Of a DNA stretch of 64,000 bases, positions 17,833-26,649 are shown piece after piece. The translations under genes were made by a program, and so were the position numbers. The DNA lies in the NCBI GenBank assembly GCA_041395865.1, contig JAWKZQ010000001.1, positions 1 to 64,000 on the forward strand, read 5' to 3'. The notes under the pieces are model-generated. The model was not told the DNA's origin and ran no database searches. It worked only from the letters and a program-made list of their open reading frames with translations. The stretch is from IMCC2047 sp041395865. GTDB lineage: Bacteria; Pseudomonadota; Gammaproteobacteria; Pseudomonadales; IMCC2047. Numbering within the stretch: position 1 is the first letter of the stretch; each line of letters starts with the position of its first letter.

Positions 17833-19668
17833 ATGCCCGCTTATCGCTCTAAAACATCCACCGCGGGACGCAATATGGCGGGTGCCCGCGCACTGTGGCG
17901 CGCCACCGGCATGAAGGATGAGGATTTTCATAAGCCCATTATTGCGATCGCAAACTCCTTCACACAATTTGTGCCCGGCCACGTCCACCTCAAAGACATG
18001 GGCCAGCTGGTCGCCCGCGAAGTTGAAAAGGCGGGCGGCGTCGCCAAAGAGTTCAACACCATTGCGGTAGACGATGGCATTGCCATGGGCCATGACGGCA
18101 TGCTGTACAGCCTGCCAAGCCGCGACATTATTGCCGATTCCGTGGAGTACATGGTCAACGCGCATTGTGCCGACGCCCTGGTGTGTATCTCCAACTGCGA
18201 CAAAATCACACCGGGTATGCTGATGGCCGCCATGCGCCTCAACATTCCAGTGATCTTTGTCACTGGCGGCCCGATGGAGGCCGGCAAGACCAAATTAGCC
18301 GACCATAACCTCGACCTGGTTGACGCCATGGTAATTGCCGTGGACGACAGCGCCTCCGACGAAAAGGTTGCCGAATACGAGCGCAGCGCCTGTCCGACCT
18401 GTGGTTCCTGTTCCGGCATGTTCACGGCTAACTCCATGAACTGCCTGGCCGAAGCACTCGGCCTGGCCCTGCCGGGCAACGGTACCGTTGTCGCGACACA
18501 CGCGGATCGTCGCCAACTGTTTGAGCGCGGTGGGCAGATGATTGTTGAGCTGGCCAAACGCTATTACGAGCAGGACGACGAAAGCGTACTGCCGCGCAGC
18601 ATCGGCAGCCTGAAAGCCTTCGAAAACTGCATCACGCTGGATATCGCCATGGGCGGTTCCACCAACACCATTCTGCACCTGTTGGCGATTGCCCAGGAAG
18701 CCGGCGTGGACTTCACCATGAAGGACATCGACCGCCTCTCCAAGACAGTGCCGCAGCTGTGTAAAGTGGCGCCGAACACGCAGAAATATCACATCGAGGA
18801 TGTCCACCGCGCTGGCGGCATCATGGCCATCCTGGGCGAACTGGACCGTGCCGGTGTGTTACACACCGATGTACCCACCGTCCACAGCGCTACCATGAAA
18901 GAAGCCCTCGACAACTGGGATATTATGCGCAACCCCAGCGACGCCGTGCGCGAGTTCTATAAAGCCGGTCCGGCGGGCATTCCAACCCAAACCGCCTTCA
19001 GCCAGGCCACACGCTGGCCCAGCCTGGACACCGATCGCGAGACCGGCTGCATTCGTTCCATTGATCATGCCTTCAGCCTGGAGGGCGGTCTGGCCGTGCT
19101 GCACGGCAATATCGCCGAAGATGGCTGCGTCGTGAAAACCGCCGGGGTTGACGACTCCATTCTGGTATTTGAAGGCCCTGCCCACGTGGTGGAAAGCCAG
19201 GACGAAGCCGTTCAAAACATCCTCGACGACAAGGTGAAAGCGGGCGATGTGGTGATTGTGCGTTACGAAGGTCCGCGTGGCGGTCCCGGCATGCAGGAAA
19301 TGCTCTACCCGACCTCCTACATCAAATCCAAGGGACTGGGTAAAGCCTGCGCGCTGCTGACCGACGGCCGCTTCTCAGGCGGCACCTCGGGTCTGTCCAT
19401 CGGCCACTGTTCGCCAGAAGCGGCGGCCGGCGGTGCAATCGGCCTGCTTCGTGATGGCGACCCGATTCGCATCGACATCCCCAATCGTACCATCGACGTA
19501 TTGATCAGCGATGAAGAGCTGGCCACACGGCGCGCCGAGCAGGACAAGATCGGCTGGAAGCCAGCCAAGGATCGCCCTCGTCGCGTAACGGCGGCACTGA
19601 AAGCCTATGCCAAGCTGGTAACCAGCGCCGACAAGGGCGCCGTCCGGGATTTATCCTTACTGGATTAA
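17833..19668 (+). CDS. ilvD: Dihydroxy-acid dehydratase
   Basis: Fe-S dehydratase of valine, leucine and isoleucine biosynthesis. 611 residues, the long IlvD type, with the cluster cysteines in CISNCDK and CPTCGSCSGMF, and the conserved GRFSGGTSGLSIGH segment near the C-terminus. Monocistronic by context: a divergent SDR upstream and a strong terminator 20 nt downstream. Confidence 0.97.
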   Translation: MPAYRSKTSTAGRNMAGARALWRATGMKDEDFHKPIIAIANSFTQFVPGHVHLKDMGQLVAREVEKAGGVAKEFNTIAVDDGIAMGHDGMLYSLPSRDIIADSVEYMVNAHCADALVCISNCDKITPGMLMAAMRLNIPVIFVTGGPMEAGKTKLADHNLDLVDAMVIAVDDSASDEKVAEYERSACPTCGSCSGMFTANSMNCLAEALGLALPGNGTVVATHADRRQLFERGGQMIVELAKRYYEQDDESVLPRSIGSLKAFENCITLDIAMGGSTNTILHLLAIAQEAGVDFTMKDIDRLSKTVPQLCKVAPNTQKYHIEDVHRAGGIMAILGELDRAGVLHTDVPTVHSATMKEALDNWDIMRNPSDAVREFYKAGPAGIPTQTAFSQATRWPSLDTDRETGCIRSIDHAFSLEGGLAVLHGNIAEDGCVVKTAGVDDSILVFEGPAHVVESQDEAVQNILDDKVKAGDVVIVRYEGPRGGPGMQEMLYPTSYIKSKGLGKACALLTDGRFSGGTSGLSIGHCSPEAAAGGAIGLLRDGDPIRIDIPNRTIDVLISDEELATRRAEQDKIGWKPAKDRPRRVTAALKAYAKLVTSADKGAVRDLSLLD

Positions 19669-19688
19669 ACAAATCCCGCGTAAAGCTT

Positions 19689-19723
19689 AAAGCCGGCGCT
19701 GCCCTGCAGCTGCCGGCTTTTTT
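19689..19723 (+). terminator. Terminator of ilvD
   Basis: Inverted repeat AAAGCCGGC (19689-19697) / GCCGGCTTT (19712-19720) with a 14-nt loop, followed by a T run. It lies 20 nt after the ilvD stop and is a textbook rho-independent terminator. Confidence 0.88.
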
Positions 19724-19802
19724 ATGTTCAAAAACCACTGCGGGACAGGTCTGGCGCAAGTATGCTAAGTTATGCCCACACACCCTGAAAAAGGAGAAAA
19801 AC

Positions 19803-20051
19803 ATGGGTATTCTGTCCTGGATCGTTTTCGGCCTCATCGCAGGCATTCTTGCCAAATGGATCATGCCTGGTCGGGATGGCGGCGGTTTCATCATGACCAT
19901 TATTATCGGTGTTGCCGGTGCTTTTGTCGGCGGCTTTATCGGATCCCTGATTGGCTTCGGCGGCGTCAGCGGTTTCAATATTGGCAGCTTTATCACCGCC
20001 GTGTGTGGTGCGCTGTTATTGCTGTTTATTTTCCGCAAACTGAAAGGCTAA
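19803..20051 (+). CDS. GlsB/YeaQ/YmgE family membrane protein
   Basis: 82-residue, very hydrophobic, glycine-rich inner-membrane protein with three helices, starting MGILSWIVFGLIAGILAKWI, the family signature. In other bacteria these are stress-induced transglycosylase-associated membrane proteins without a defined reaction. A strong AAGGAG precedes the ATG, and its own terminator follows, so it is transcribed alone. Confidence 0.88.
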   Translation: MGILSWIVFGLIAGILAKWIMPGRDGGGFIMTIIIGVAGAFVGGFIGSLIGFGGVSGFNIGSFITAVCGALLLLFIFRKLKG

Positions 20052-20070
20052 CCTGGACGTTCAAAAACAA

Positions 20071-20097
20071 AAAAGGGGCATTAAGCCCCTTTTTTAT
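20071..20097 (+). terminator. Terminator of the GlsB-like gene
   Basis: Stem AAAAGGGGC (20071-20079) / GCCCCTTTT (20085-20093) with the loop ATTAA and flanking A and T runs. Because of the A tract on the left it may work in both directions and also end the leftward SET-domain gene, whose stop is 14 nt away. Confidence 0.88.
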
Positions 20098-20110
20098 TCA
20101 CGATTAGCGG

Positions 20111-20635
20111 TTATTTACCGGCAATACGCCGTTTCAAATAAGGGGAAAAATACTCGCCATAGCGCGCCTGTAATTCGGGCCGCTGCCAATCGGTTCCCTT
20201 AACCTCACCGCGACAATGCGCCGTCCCGCAGGCACACTGAAACTCGTCGTAGTCGGTGCTGTCGCTCATGGCATAATCAAAACAAACCTCTTCGCCCGCC
20301 TCGATGTCACGCATCGCTTCCAGGGAAATAGGACTGCACAGACCCGCATTGGGCGTACAGCTGTGGTTGAAATAGTCGGCGGGTGCCGGGTCTTCGTTAT
20401 CCCGGTAGGACACCTGAAACAGGTCATCCCAAACCTGAATGCTGTGGGACTGCTGCTCTTGGGATTTAGCCTTTAGCTGCTCGCCGTTAACAATATCTCC
20501 GCCCCACATGGCCAGCAGTTCGCCTTTCGCGACCGGCGCCTTGGCAAACACCGCATAACCGCCCGTTTCAGGACTGTTACGGGCTTCGAGCTTGTCAGAA
20601 AAAAAATGTTGGGTGAGGTTTTTCATCGTATTCAT
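20111..20635 (-). CDS. SET-domain protein lysine methyltransferase
   Basis: 174-residue protein consisting essentially of one SET domain, the SAM-dependent lysine methyltransferase fold better known in eukaryotes. Seen: GYAVFAKAPVAKGELLAMWGG at the front, the knot motifs YFNHSCTPNA and EEVCFDYAM, and a post-SET-like cysteine cluster CACGTAHCRG that would bind zinc. All catalytic elements appear intact. It is 23 nt downstream of speB, on the same strand, so it may be the last gene of the polyamine cluster. The protein substrate is unknown. Confidence 0.85.
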   Translation of the reverse strand: MNTMKNLTQHFFSDKLEARNSPETGGYAVFAKAPVAKGELLAMWGGDIVNGEQLKAKSQEQQSHSIQVWDDLFQVSYRDNEDPAPADYFNHSCTPNAGLCSPISLEAMRDIEAGEEVCFDYAMSDSTDYDEFQCACGTAHCRGEVKGTDWQRPELQARYGEYFSPYLKRRIAGK

Positions 20636-20658
20636 TCCAATGTGTCAATAAAGGCCGG

Positions 20659-21543
20659 TCAGCTGTTGCGCTGAACAATGCCCATCATTTTGTAAATCAG
20701 CATCGAGGCGGCAAAATCATAGGCATGAAAGCCAGGTATGGGCGCAAACTCCATGATATCGAAGCCGACAATACGGCGCTGTTTCGCCACCGATTCAAAC
20801 AAGCTGAGGCTCTGATACCAACCCAACCCGCCCGGTACGGGCGTACCGGTTGACGGAAACACCGACGGGTCCATGCCATCGATATCCAGCGTAAAAAAGA
20901 CGTTCTCGGGAAAATCATCCGGCAGCTGGATTTCAGTGACATTGCCCGGCACCAGATCATCGGCATCCAGGTAGTGCACACCGTGCTTTTCACGGGTCGC
21001 CATTTCGGCTTCGCAGTAGGCGCGATTACCCAGCTGGAACATCGGGATGCCCATATCCACAATGCGCTTCATGGCACAGGCGTGGCTGTAGGGCGTTCCC
21101 TCAAAGCTGTCGCGCAGGTCTGCATGGGCGTCGATCTGCACCACACCGATATCCGTAATCCCCGCGTCGATAAAGCCGCGCAGGACACCATAGGTTACCG
21201 TATGCTCACCGCCGATGGTGATCGGCATTTTACCCAGTTTCAGTACCTCGGCATTGGCCTCGGCAATACGCTGGATCACCTGTTCCGGTTCACCACTGCA
21301 ATCCACCGGCAAACGGGTGTGAATGCCCTCCGCACAGGGCTTGCTTTTGCCTTCCCACTTTTCCAGCTGCCAGGACGCCTTGAGAATCGCAGACGGCCCC
21401 TCAGCCGTACCGCCTCCGTAGGAGACCGTATGCTCGTAGGGTACCGGGATAATATGAAAACGCGCCTGCTCGGGTGCTGCCTGGGAAATCTCGGAGCCCA
21501 GGAAATGCGGGTAGTCCGACTCAAATTCGTCTTGGTAACTCAT
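20659..21543 (-). CDS. speB: Agmatinase (ureohydrolase family)
   Basis: Manganese ureohydrolase (294 aa), predicted to cut agmatine to putrescine and urea. Metal ligands are visible in GGEHTVTYG, QIDAHADLRD and TLDIDGMDPSVFP. Arginase-family members differ in substrate, but the clustering with arginine decarboxylase argues for agmatine. Its ATG overlaps the TGA of the decarboxylase gene upstream (ATGA type), indicating translational coupling. Supplies putrescine to the carboxyspermidine branch encoded by its neighbours. Confidence 0.92.
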   Translation of the reverse strand: MSYQDEFESDYPHFLGSEISQAAPEQARFHIIPVPYEHTVSYGGGTAEGPSAILKASWQLEKWEGKSKPCAEGIHTRLPVDCSGEPEQVIQRIAEANAEVLKLGKMPITIGGEHTVTYGVLRGFIDAGITDIGVVQIDAHADLRDSFEGTPYSHACAMKRIVDMGIPMFQLGNRAYCEAEMATREKHGVHYLDADDLVPGNVTEIQLPDDFPENVFFTLDIDGMDPSVFPSTGTPVPGGLGWYQSLSLFESVAKQRRIVGFDIMEFAPIPGFHAYDFAASMLIYKMMGIVQRNS

Positions 21544-22709
21544 CAGGAAAGCCTTTGCTTAAAATCGTCATAACCAAATTCACGCACCAGCCGCAGGGCA
21601 TCGGTTTGTGAATTCCACACCGCAATCGCGGGCAGGCGGATACCGTTAAAAGTGGTGGTTTTGACCATGGTGTAGTGCGACATATCCATAAATAACAGGC
21701 GCTGCCCAACCTGCAGCGGTTCGGCAAAACTGTAATCGCCGATCACATCACCCGCCAGACAGGTCATGCCGCCAAGCCGGTAGGTATGGTTATATTCGCG
21801 ACCCTCGCCAGCCCCCCTGATTTCCGGTCGGTAGGGCATTTCCAGCACATCCGGCATATGACAGGTGGCCGAAGTATCGAGAATCGCCTGATTGATGCCC
21901 GTATGCGCCAGGTCCAGCACTTCGCTGACCAGCACGCCGGTGTGAATCGCCACCGCCTCACCCGGCTCCAGGTACACCTGCACGTCGTAGCGCGCCGAAA
22001 AGCCTTTGATCGTTTCGATCAGTTCATCCACCTGATAATCCGGGCGGCTGATATGATGACCACCGCCGAAATTAACCCACTCCATCTGTGCCAGCAAATG
22101 GCCGAACTTTTCTTCCACCGCCGCCAGCGTGCGCTGCAACGGCGGCAGATCCTGCTCACAGAGGGTATGAAAGTGCAGGCCGCTGATACCCGCCAGCGAC
22201 TGCCCTTCAAACTCAGCCAAAGGAATCCCCAAACGGGAACCTTCCGCACAGGGGTCGTAAATGGGCACATGCCCTTCCGAATGTTCCGGATTAATACGCA
22301 GACCGAATTTCAAGTGCGGCCGGGCGCTTAACGCCTCCTGAATCAACGGCTGGAAGCGCTGCCACTGAGAAAAGGAATTGAACACCACATGGTCGGCAAT
22401 TTTTAAAATTTCCCGCAAATCCGCCTCAGTAAAGGCCGCCGAAAACACATGCACTTCGCCCCCGTATTCCTCTCGTCCCAGCGTGGCCTCATGCAACCCG
22501 CTGGCGCAGGTGCCACTCAGGTAACGCGATGTCAGCGGGGCCAAATCCCAGAGTGCAAAAGCCTTGAGCGCCGCCAGCACTTTGGCGCCGCTTTCCCGTT
22601 GTACCCGGTTGAGGATTTTCAGGTTGGCTTCAACCGCCACCTCGTCCACCACAAAACAGGGTGAAGGAACGCGGCTCGGGTCGAAGCGCTCAAAGTTTGA
22701 ATCGGACAA
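21543..22709 (-). CDS. nspC: Carboxy(nor)spermidine decarboxylase
   Basis: PLP-dependent alanine-racemase-fold decarboxylase that converts carboxyspermidine to spermidine (or carboxynorspermidine to norspermidine). The PLP lysine is in LAALKAFALWDLAP, with the NFGGGHHISRPDY and C-terminal TCLAGDVIGDYSF motifs intact; 388 aa is typical. The start is TTG; no ATG is available without losing the conserved N-terminus. The stop overlaps the speB start. Because the cluster makes putrescine, spermidine is the likely product. Confidence 0.92.
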   Translation of the reverse strand: MSDSNFERFDPSRVPSPCFVVDEVAVEANLKILNRVQRESGAKVLAALKAFALWDLAPLTSRYLSGTCASGLHEATLGREEYGGEVHVFSAAFTEADLREILKIADHVVFNSFSQWQRFQPLIQEALSARPHLKFGLRINPEHSEGHVPIYDPCAEGSRLGIPLAEFEGQSLAGISGLHFHTLCEQDLPPLQRTLAAVEEKFGHLLAQMEWVNFGGGHHISRPDYQVDELIETIKGFSARYDVQVYLEPGEAVAIHTGVLVSEVLDLAHTGINQAILDTSATCHMPDVLEMPYRPEIRGAGEGREYNHTYRLGGMTCLAGDVIGDYSFAEPLQVGQRLLFMDMSHYTMVKTTTFNGIRLPAIAVWNSQTDALRLVREFGYDDFKQRLS

Positions 22710-22719
22710 AGTCTGCTCG

Positions 22720-23916
22720 TTACTTCAGGTCAAAGCCGGGTTCTTCGATGACCTGCCAGGGCAGCCCATAGGCATTCATATCGGCCATGAAGGGATCGGG
22801 ATCCATTTGCTCCATGTTCCAAACACCCGGTTTCATCCACTTGCCTTCCAGCATCATCTTGGCGCCGATCATGGCGGGCACGCCGGTGGTGTAAGAAATC
22901 GCCTGTGATTTCACTTCCGCAAAGCAGGCCTGGTGATCACAGATGTTATAGACATAAACGGTTTTTTCCTGACCATCGTTGATTCCACGTACCACACAGC
23001 CGATACAGGTTTTGCCCTTGGTGCGAGGCCCCAGGCTGGCGGGATCCGGCAACAGCGCCTTGAGGAACTGAATCGGCACAATCTGCTGACCTTCATACTC
23101 AATGGGCTCAATACCGGTCATGCCGACATTGCCCAGCACCTCCAGGTGCTTGAGATAGCTGTCGCCAAAGCTCATCCAGAACTGGGCCTTTTTCAGGCTC
23201 GGATAATGCTTGGTCAGCGACTCCAGTTCCTCGTGGTACATGCGGTAAATGTTGTAGGTACCCACTTCCTCCGGGCAGGTGAAAGACTGCTGCAACGACA
23301 TCGCAGGCGTTTCCACAAACTGACCGTTTTCCCAGTGACGGCACTCCGCCGTGACTTCTCGGATATTGATTTCCGGGTTGAAATTGGTAGCGAAGGGGTA
23401 GCCGTGATCGCCCCCGTTCACGTCGATGATGTCGAGGGTATGAATTTCGTCAAAATAGTGTTTCGCGGCATAGGCGGTAAACACATTGGTCGCGCCCGGA
23501 TCGAAACCGGAACCCAGCAGCGCCATCAGACCCGCTTTCTCGAACTTCTCCTGATACGCCCATTGCCAGTGATATTCAAACTTGGCCGTATCCAGCGGCT
23601 CGTAGTTGGCCGTATCCATATAGTGCACGCCAGCTTCCAGGCAGGCATCCATAATCGTCAGGTCCTGGTACGGCAGGGCTACGTTAATGACCAGATCAGG
23701 TTTTTCCTCCCGTAGCAGGGCAACCATTTCCGGCACATTGTCGGCATCCACCTGAGCGGTTCTAATCGGACGGTCAAGCTGTTCCGCAATCGCGTCACAT
23801 TTGGCCTTGGTGCGGCTGGCCAGCACGATTTCCGAAAAAACTTCGGGTAACTGGGCACATTTATGAGTCACAACACCACCGACGCCACCGGCGCCGACAA
23901 TCAGTACTTTTGCCAT
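22720..23916 (-). CDS. Carboxy(nor)spermidine dehydrogenase (saccharopine dehydrogenase family)
   Basis: NAD(P)H-dependent enzyme expected to condense putrescine with aspartate semialdehyde to carboxyspermidine. 398 aa: Rossmann motif KVLIVGAGGVGGVVTHKCA at the N-terminus, and the family segments LLGSGFDPGATNVFTAYAAK and DVNGGDHGYPFATNFNPE. Often annotated as saccharopine dehydrogenase (Lys1-like), but the adjacent nspC, speA and speB genes fix the pathway. The ATG at 23916 has GAGGA 8 nt before it; the longer ORF upstream is rejected. The nspC start follows the stop by 10 nt. Confidence 0.92.
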   Translation of the reverse strand: MAKVLIVGAGGVGGVVTHKCAQLPEVFSEIVLASRTKAKCDAIAEQLDRPIRTAQVDADNVPEMVALLREEKPDLVINVALPYQDLTIMDACLEAGVHYMDTANYEPLDTAKFEYHWQWAYQEKFEKAGLMALLGSGFDPGATNVFTAYAAKHYFDEIHTLDIIDVNGGDHGYPFATNFNPEINIREVTAECRHWENGQFVETPAMSLQQSFTCPEEVGTYNIYRMYHEELESLTKHYPSLKKAQFWMSFGDSYLKHLEVLGNVGMTGIEPIEYEGQQIVPIQFLKALLPDPASLGPRTKGKTCIGCVVRGINDGQEKTVYVYNICDHQACFAEVKSQAISYTTGVPAMIGAKMMLEGKWMKPGVWNMEQMDPDPFMADMNAYGLPWQVIEEPGFDLK

Positions 23917-23958
23917 CAATTGATTCCTCTGACTTGGATAGCGCGGACCCATCCGGCG

Positions 23959-25866
23959 CTATTTTTCAAAATAGGTATAACCTCTCAAACTGGCTGAGAA
24001 CGCTTCCATCATCTGTTTGCGCACAGCTGCACTGATTCGTCCGCTCCGAACGGCCTGCTCGGCGGTATTGCGGAAACGCTCAACCAGCGCCTGCGGGTAA
24101 TACTCAACATAATTGAGTACGTCCGCAATGCTGTCGCCTTCAATTTCGCGCACGAAATCGTAGCTGCCGTCACGATTGATCCGGGCACTAACCACATGGG
24201 TATCGCCAAACAGGTTATGCAGGTCACCGAGCGTTTCCTGGTAGGCGCCGACCAGGAAAATACCCAGCATGTAGTCCTCATCATCTTTCAGCGAGTGAAC
24301 CGGCAAGGTGCTCTGGCCATCGATAAAACGGTCTATTTTGCCGTCACAGTCACAGGTCAGGTCGGCAATAATGGCCCTGCGCGTCGGTTTTTCCCCAAGC
24401 CGGTGTACCGGCATGATGGGGAATACCTGTTCAATCGCCCAGGAGTCGGGCAAAGACTGAAACACGCTGAAGTTGCCATAGTAAATATCAGCCAGCGATT
24501 CATGCAGGTTTTCAAGCTCAGCAGGAACCCGCCTGGCTTCAGGCATGCACTGGACAATGCGCTGGAGAATAGCCAAAAACAGGTTTTCAGCCAGCGCCGT
24601 CGTACGCAATTTGACTTCGCCACGGCGGAATTCCTCGCGAATTTCATCGCGATAATAAAGCGCATCGTTATAGCACTCCTGCAGGTTGTCCGGCCGAACC
24701 GTCTCCAGCACCCACAGCAGGTTTTTCATCAGCTCAGGACTGTCCTCCGGCAATTCAGGCGACAGCGGAGCCGGGTCAAAATGCGTTACGCTCAGGCAGT
24801 TGAACAGCAATACCGAGGAGTGTGCAACCGTGGCACGTCCCGACTCGGTGATAATCACCGGGTGCTCAATACCCAAAGGATCGAGGATATCCATGATCGT
24901 TTCGACGATATCGGCACAGTACTCGTCGAGCTGATAATTCTTGCTGTGGCAGGTATTGCTGCGCGAGCCGTCGTAATCCACCGCCAGGCCACCGCCCAGA
25001 TCCAGATAGCCCAGCCCGGCGCCTTCCTGTTTCAGGTCGACATAGACGCGACAGGCCTCCTGCAGGCCACTCCGGACATTACGGATGTTGGTAATCTGCG
25101 AACCCAAGTGAAAATGCAGCAACTGCAGGCAATCAAGCTTATTGGCCAGTTTGAGCTGATCCACAATATCGATCAGTTGTGCAGTGGTCAGCCCGAACAG
25201 GCTTCGATCACCGCTGTCCTTGCTCCAATGACCATCGACCTGAGTCGTCAGCTTCAGGCGCAAACCGATCATCGGCGAAACGCCCAGCGCCTCGCTGCGC
25301 TCAAGAATCAACGGCAGTTCATTGGGTGTTTCGATCACAAAAAAGCAATTTACACCCAACTGGCAGGCCATCAGGCCAAGATCGATAAATTCCTGATCCT
25401 TATAGCCATTACAGACGATACAGCTGTCATCATCGCGAATATTTGCCAATGCAACCAACAGCTCAGCTTTACTGCCCGCTTCCAGGCCGTGATGATAGCG
25501 GCTGCCAAAGCGCGCGATCTCCTCGATCACATGGCACTGCTGGTTAACCTTGATGGGAAATACGCCGCGATAACAGCTCTGATAACCGGCCTGTTCAATG
25601 GCCGCCGCAAAGGCTTCGTTCAGGCGTGAAAGACTGTTGTCCAGCAGGTTTTCGATGCGCAACAGCACCGGCATATCCATGCCGCGGTCACGAATACCGG
25701 AAATAATATCGACCAGTGAGACACAAACAGCAGGATCATCAGCAAAAGGACTGACCTGCAATTCTCCCTTTGCCGAAACGCTAAAATATCCGGCGCCCCA
25801 ATCGCTAACGCGATAGAGCTCGGCAGCATCCTGAGCGCTCCAGGAAACAGGCGACAATTTGTTCAA
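23959..25866 (-). CDS. speA: Biosynthetic arginine decarboxylase
   Basis: PLP enzyme producing agmatine from arginine. 635 aa with the PLP lysine in GVFPIKVNQQCHVIEE, the CNGYKDQEFIDL segment, and LDLGGGLAVDYDGS. It is the first gene of the leftward polyamine cluster. The start appears to be TTG, with GGAG 10 nt upstream; the first residues are poorly conserved, so the exact start is uncertain by a few codons. A small ORF in another frame covers its 5' end (see findings). Confidence 0.94.
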   Translation of the reverse strand: MNKLSPVSWSAQDAAELYRVSDWGAGYFSVSAKGELQVSPFADDPAVCVSLVDIISGIRDRGMDMPVLLRIENLLDNSLSRLNEAFAAAIEQAGYQSCYRGVFPIKVNQQCHVIEEIARFGSRYHHGLEAGSKAELLVALANIRDDDSCIVCNGYKDQEFIDLGLMACQLGVNCFFVIETPNELPLILERSEALGVSPMIGLRLKLTTQVDGHWSKDSGDRSLFGLTTAQLIDIVDQLKLANKLDCLQLLHFHLGSQITNIRNVRSGLQEACRVYVDLKQEGAGLGYLDLGGGLAVDYDGSRSNTCHSKNYQLDEYCADIVETIMDILDPLGIEHPVIITESGRATVAHSSVLLFNCLSVTHFDPAPLSPELPEDSPELMKNLLWVLETVRPDNLQECYNDALYYRDEIREEFRRGEVKLRTTALAENLFLAILQRIVQCMPEARRVPAELENLHESLADIYYGNFSVFQSLPDSWAIEQVFPIMPVHRLGEKPTRRAIIADLTCDCDGKIDRFIDGQSTLPVHSLKDDEDYMLGIFLVGAYQETLGDLHNLFGDTHVVSARINRDGSYDFVREIEGDSIADVLNYVEYYPQALVERFRNTAEQAVRSGRISAAVRKQMMEAFSASLRGYTYFEK

Positions 25867-26019
25867 TAACGGGTTTCTCCAGCCAGGGAACCGAAGTCAA
25901 AACCATAAAAAAACCGCCAAGCGCAGGCACGCCGACGATCAAACCCAAAAGGACCCCATCATGGGGGTGCGCAAGCATAGTCCTCTTTTTTCTGGCGAAC
26001 AAGCGTTTATTTAAACGCG

Positions 26020-26526
26020 TTAAGCTTTTCTTTCCAGCACCAGAAAGCTGTAATCATAGGGATTCGGGCCTTCAGCCTGATAATCCTCTCGCCCCACCTC
26101 ATTCCATTCGCTACGCTCAATCACAGGGAACCAGGCATCGCCCACGACCTCTGCATGAACTTCAGTGAGATAAAGGCGATCTGCATCGGCCAAGGCCTGT
26201 TCGTAAATCTGGGCCCCGCCCATCACAATCACCTCATCGCCCCCGTCAATCAGGCAGATACTTTCAGCCAGTTCAACGGCCTCCGGCAAGGAATGTACCA
26301 CTCGGCAGCCCTCGGCCTGGAAAGAAACGTCACGGGTAATCACTATATTGGTGCGGCCCGGCAGCGGCTTACCAATCGACTCATGGGTTTTTCGCCCCAT
26401 AATCACCGGCTTGCCCATGGTGGCGGCTTTGAAATATTTCAGGTCATTAGGCAGGTACCAGGGCAGGTTATTATTAATACCGATCACGCGGTTCTGCGCC
26501 ATGGCAACGATCAATGCGAGTTTCAA
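26020..26526 (-). CDS. folA: Dihydrofolate reductase
   Basis: Reduces dihydrofolate to tetrahydrofolate with NADPH; trimethoprim target. 168 aa with LALIVAMAQNRVIGINNNLPWYLPND-type N-terminus (split here at the NRVIG and LPW motifs), GRKTHESIG and VMGGAQIYEQAL. The start is TTG at 26526, 8 nt after AGGA, which places the KLALIVAMA strand at the normal distance from the N-terminus; the longer ORF from 26595 has an extra hydrophobic stretch not found in the family and lacks support. thyA lies 1.2 kb upstream on the same strand. Confidence 0.95.
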   Translation of the reverse strand: MKLALIVAMAQNRVIGINNNLPWYLPNDLKYFKAATMGKPVIMGRKTHESIGKPLPGRTNIVITRDVSFQAEGCRVVHSLPEAVELAESICLIDGGDEVIVMGGAQIYEQALADADRLYLTEVHAEVVGDAWFPVIERSEWNEVGREDYQAEGPNPYDYSFLVLERKA

Positions 26527-26649
26527 ATCAACATTCCTAAATGGGTAGGTCAGAAGCAGCGCCAAGCATAACACAAAGCCGGCAACAGAATTCACTATGA
26601 ACTAACCGAGATAACAGCCCATCCACCAGCCGGCATGGCCACCGGCCCT

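Noticed and set aside
24196..25629. 477-codon plus-strand ORF opposite speA
   Set aside because: Shadow of speA; composition rich in Gln, His and Arg with no motifs.
26527..26595. Hydrophobic N-terminal extension of FolA
   Set aside because: Dihydrofolate reductase is cytoplasmic and starts at the first beta strand; the TTG at 26526 with AGGA fits the family length.
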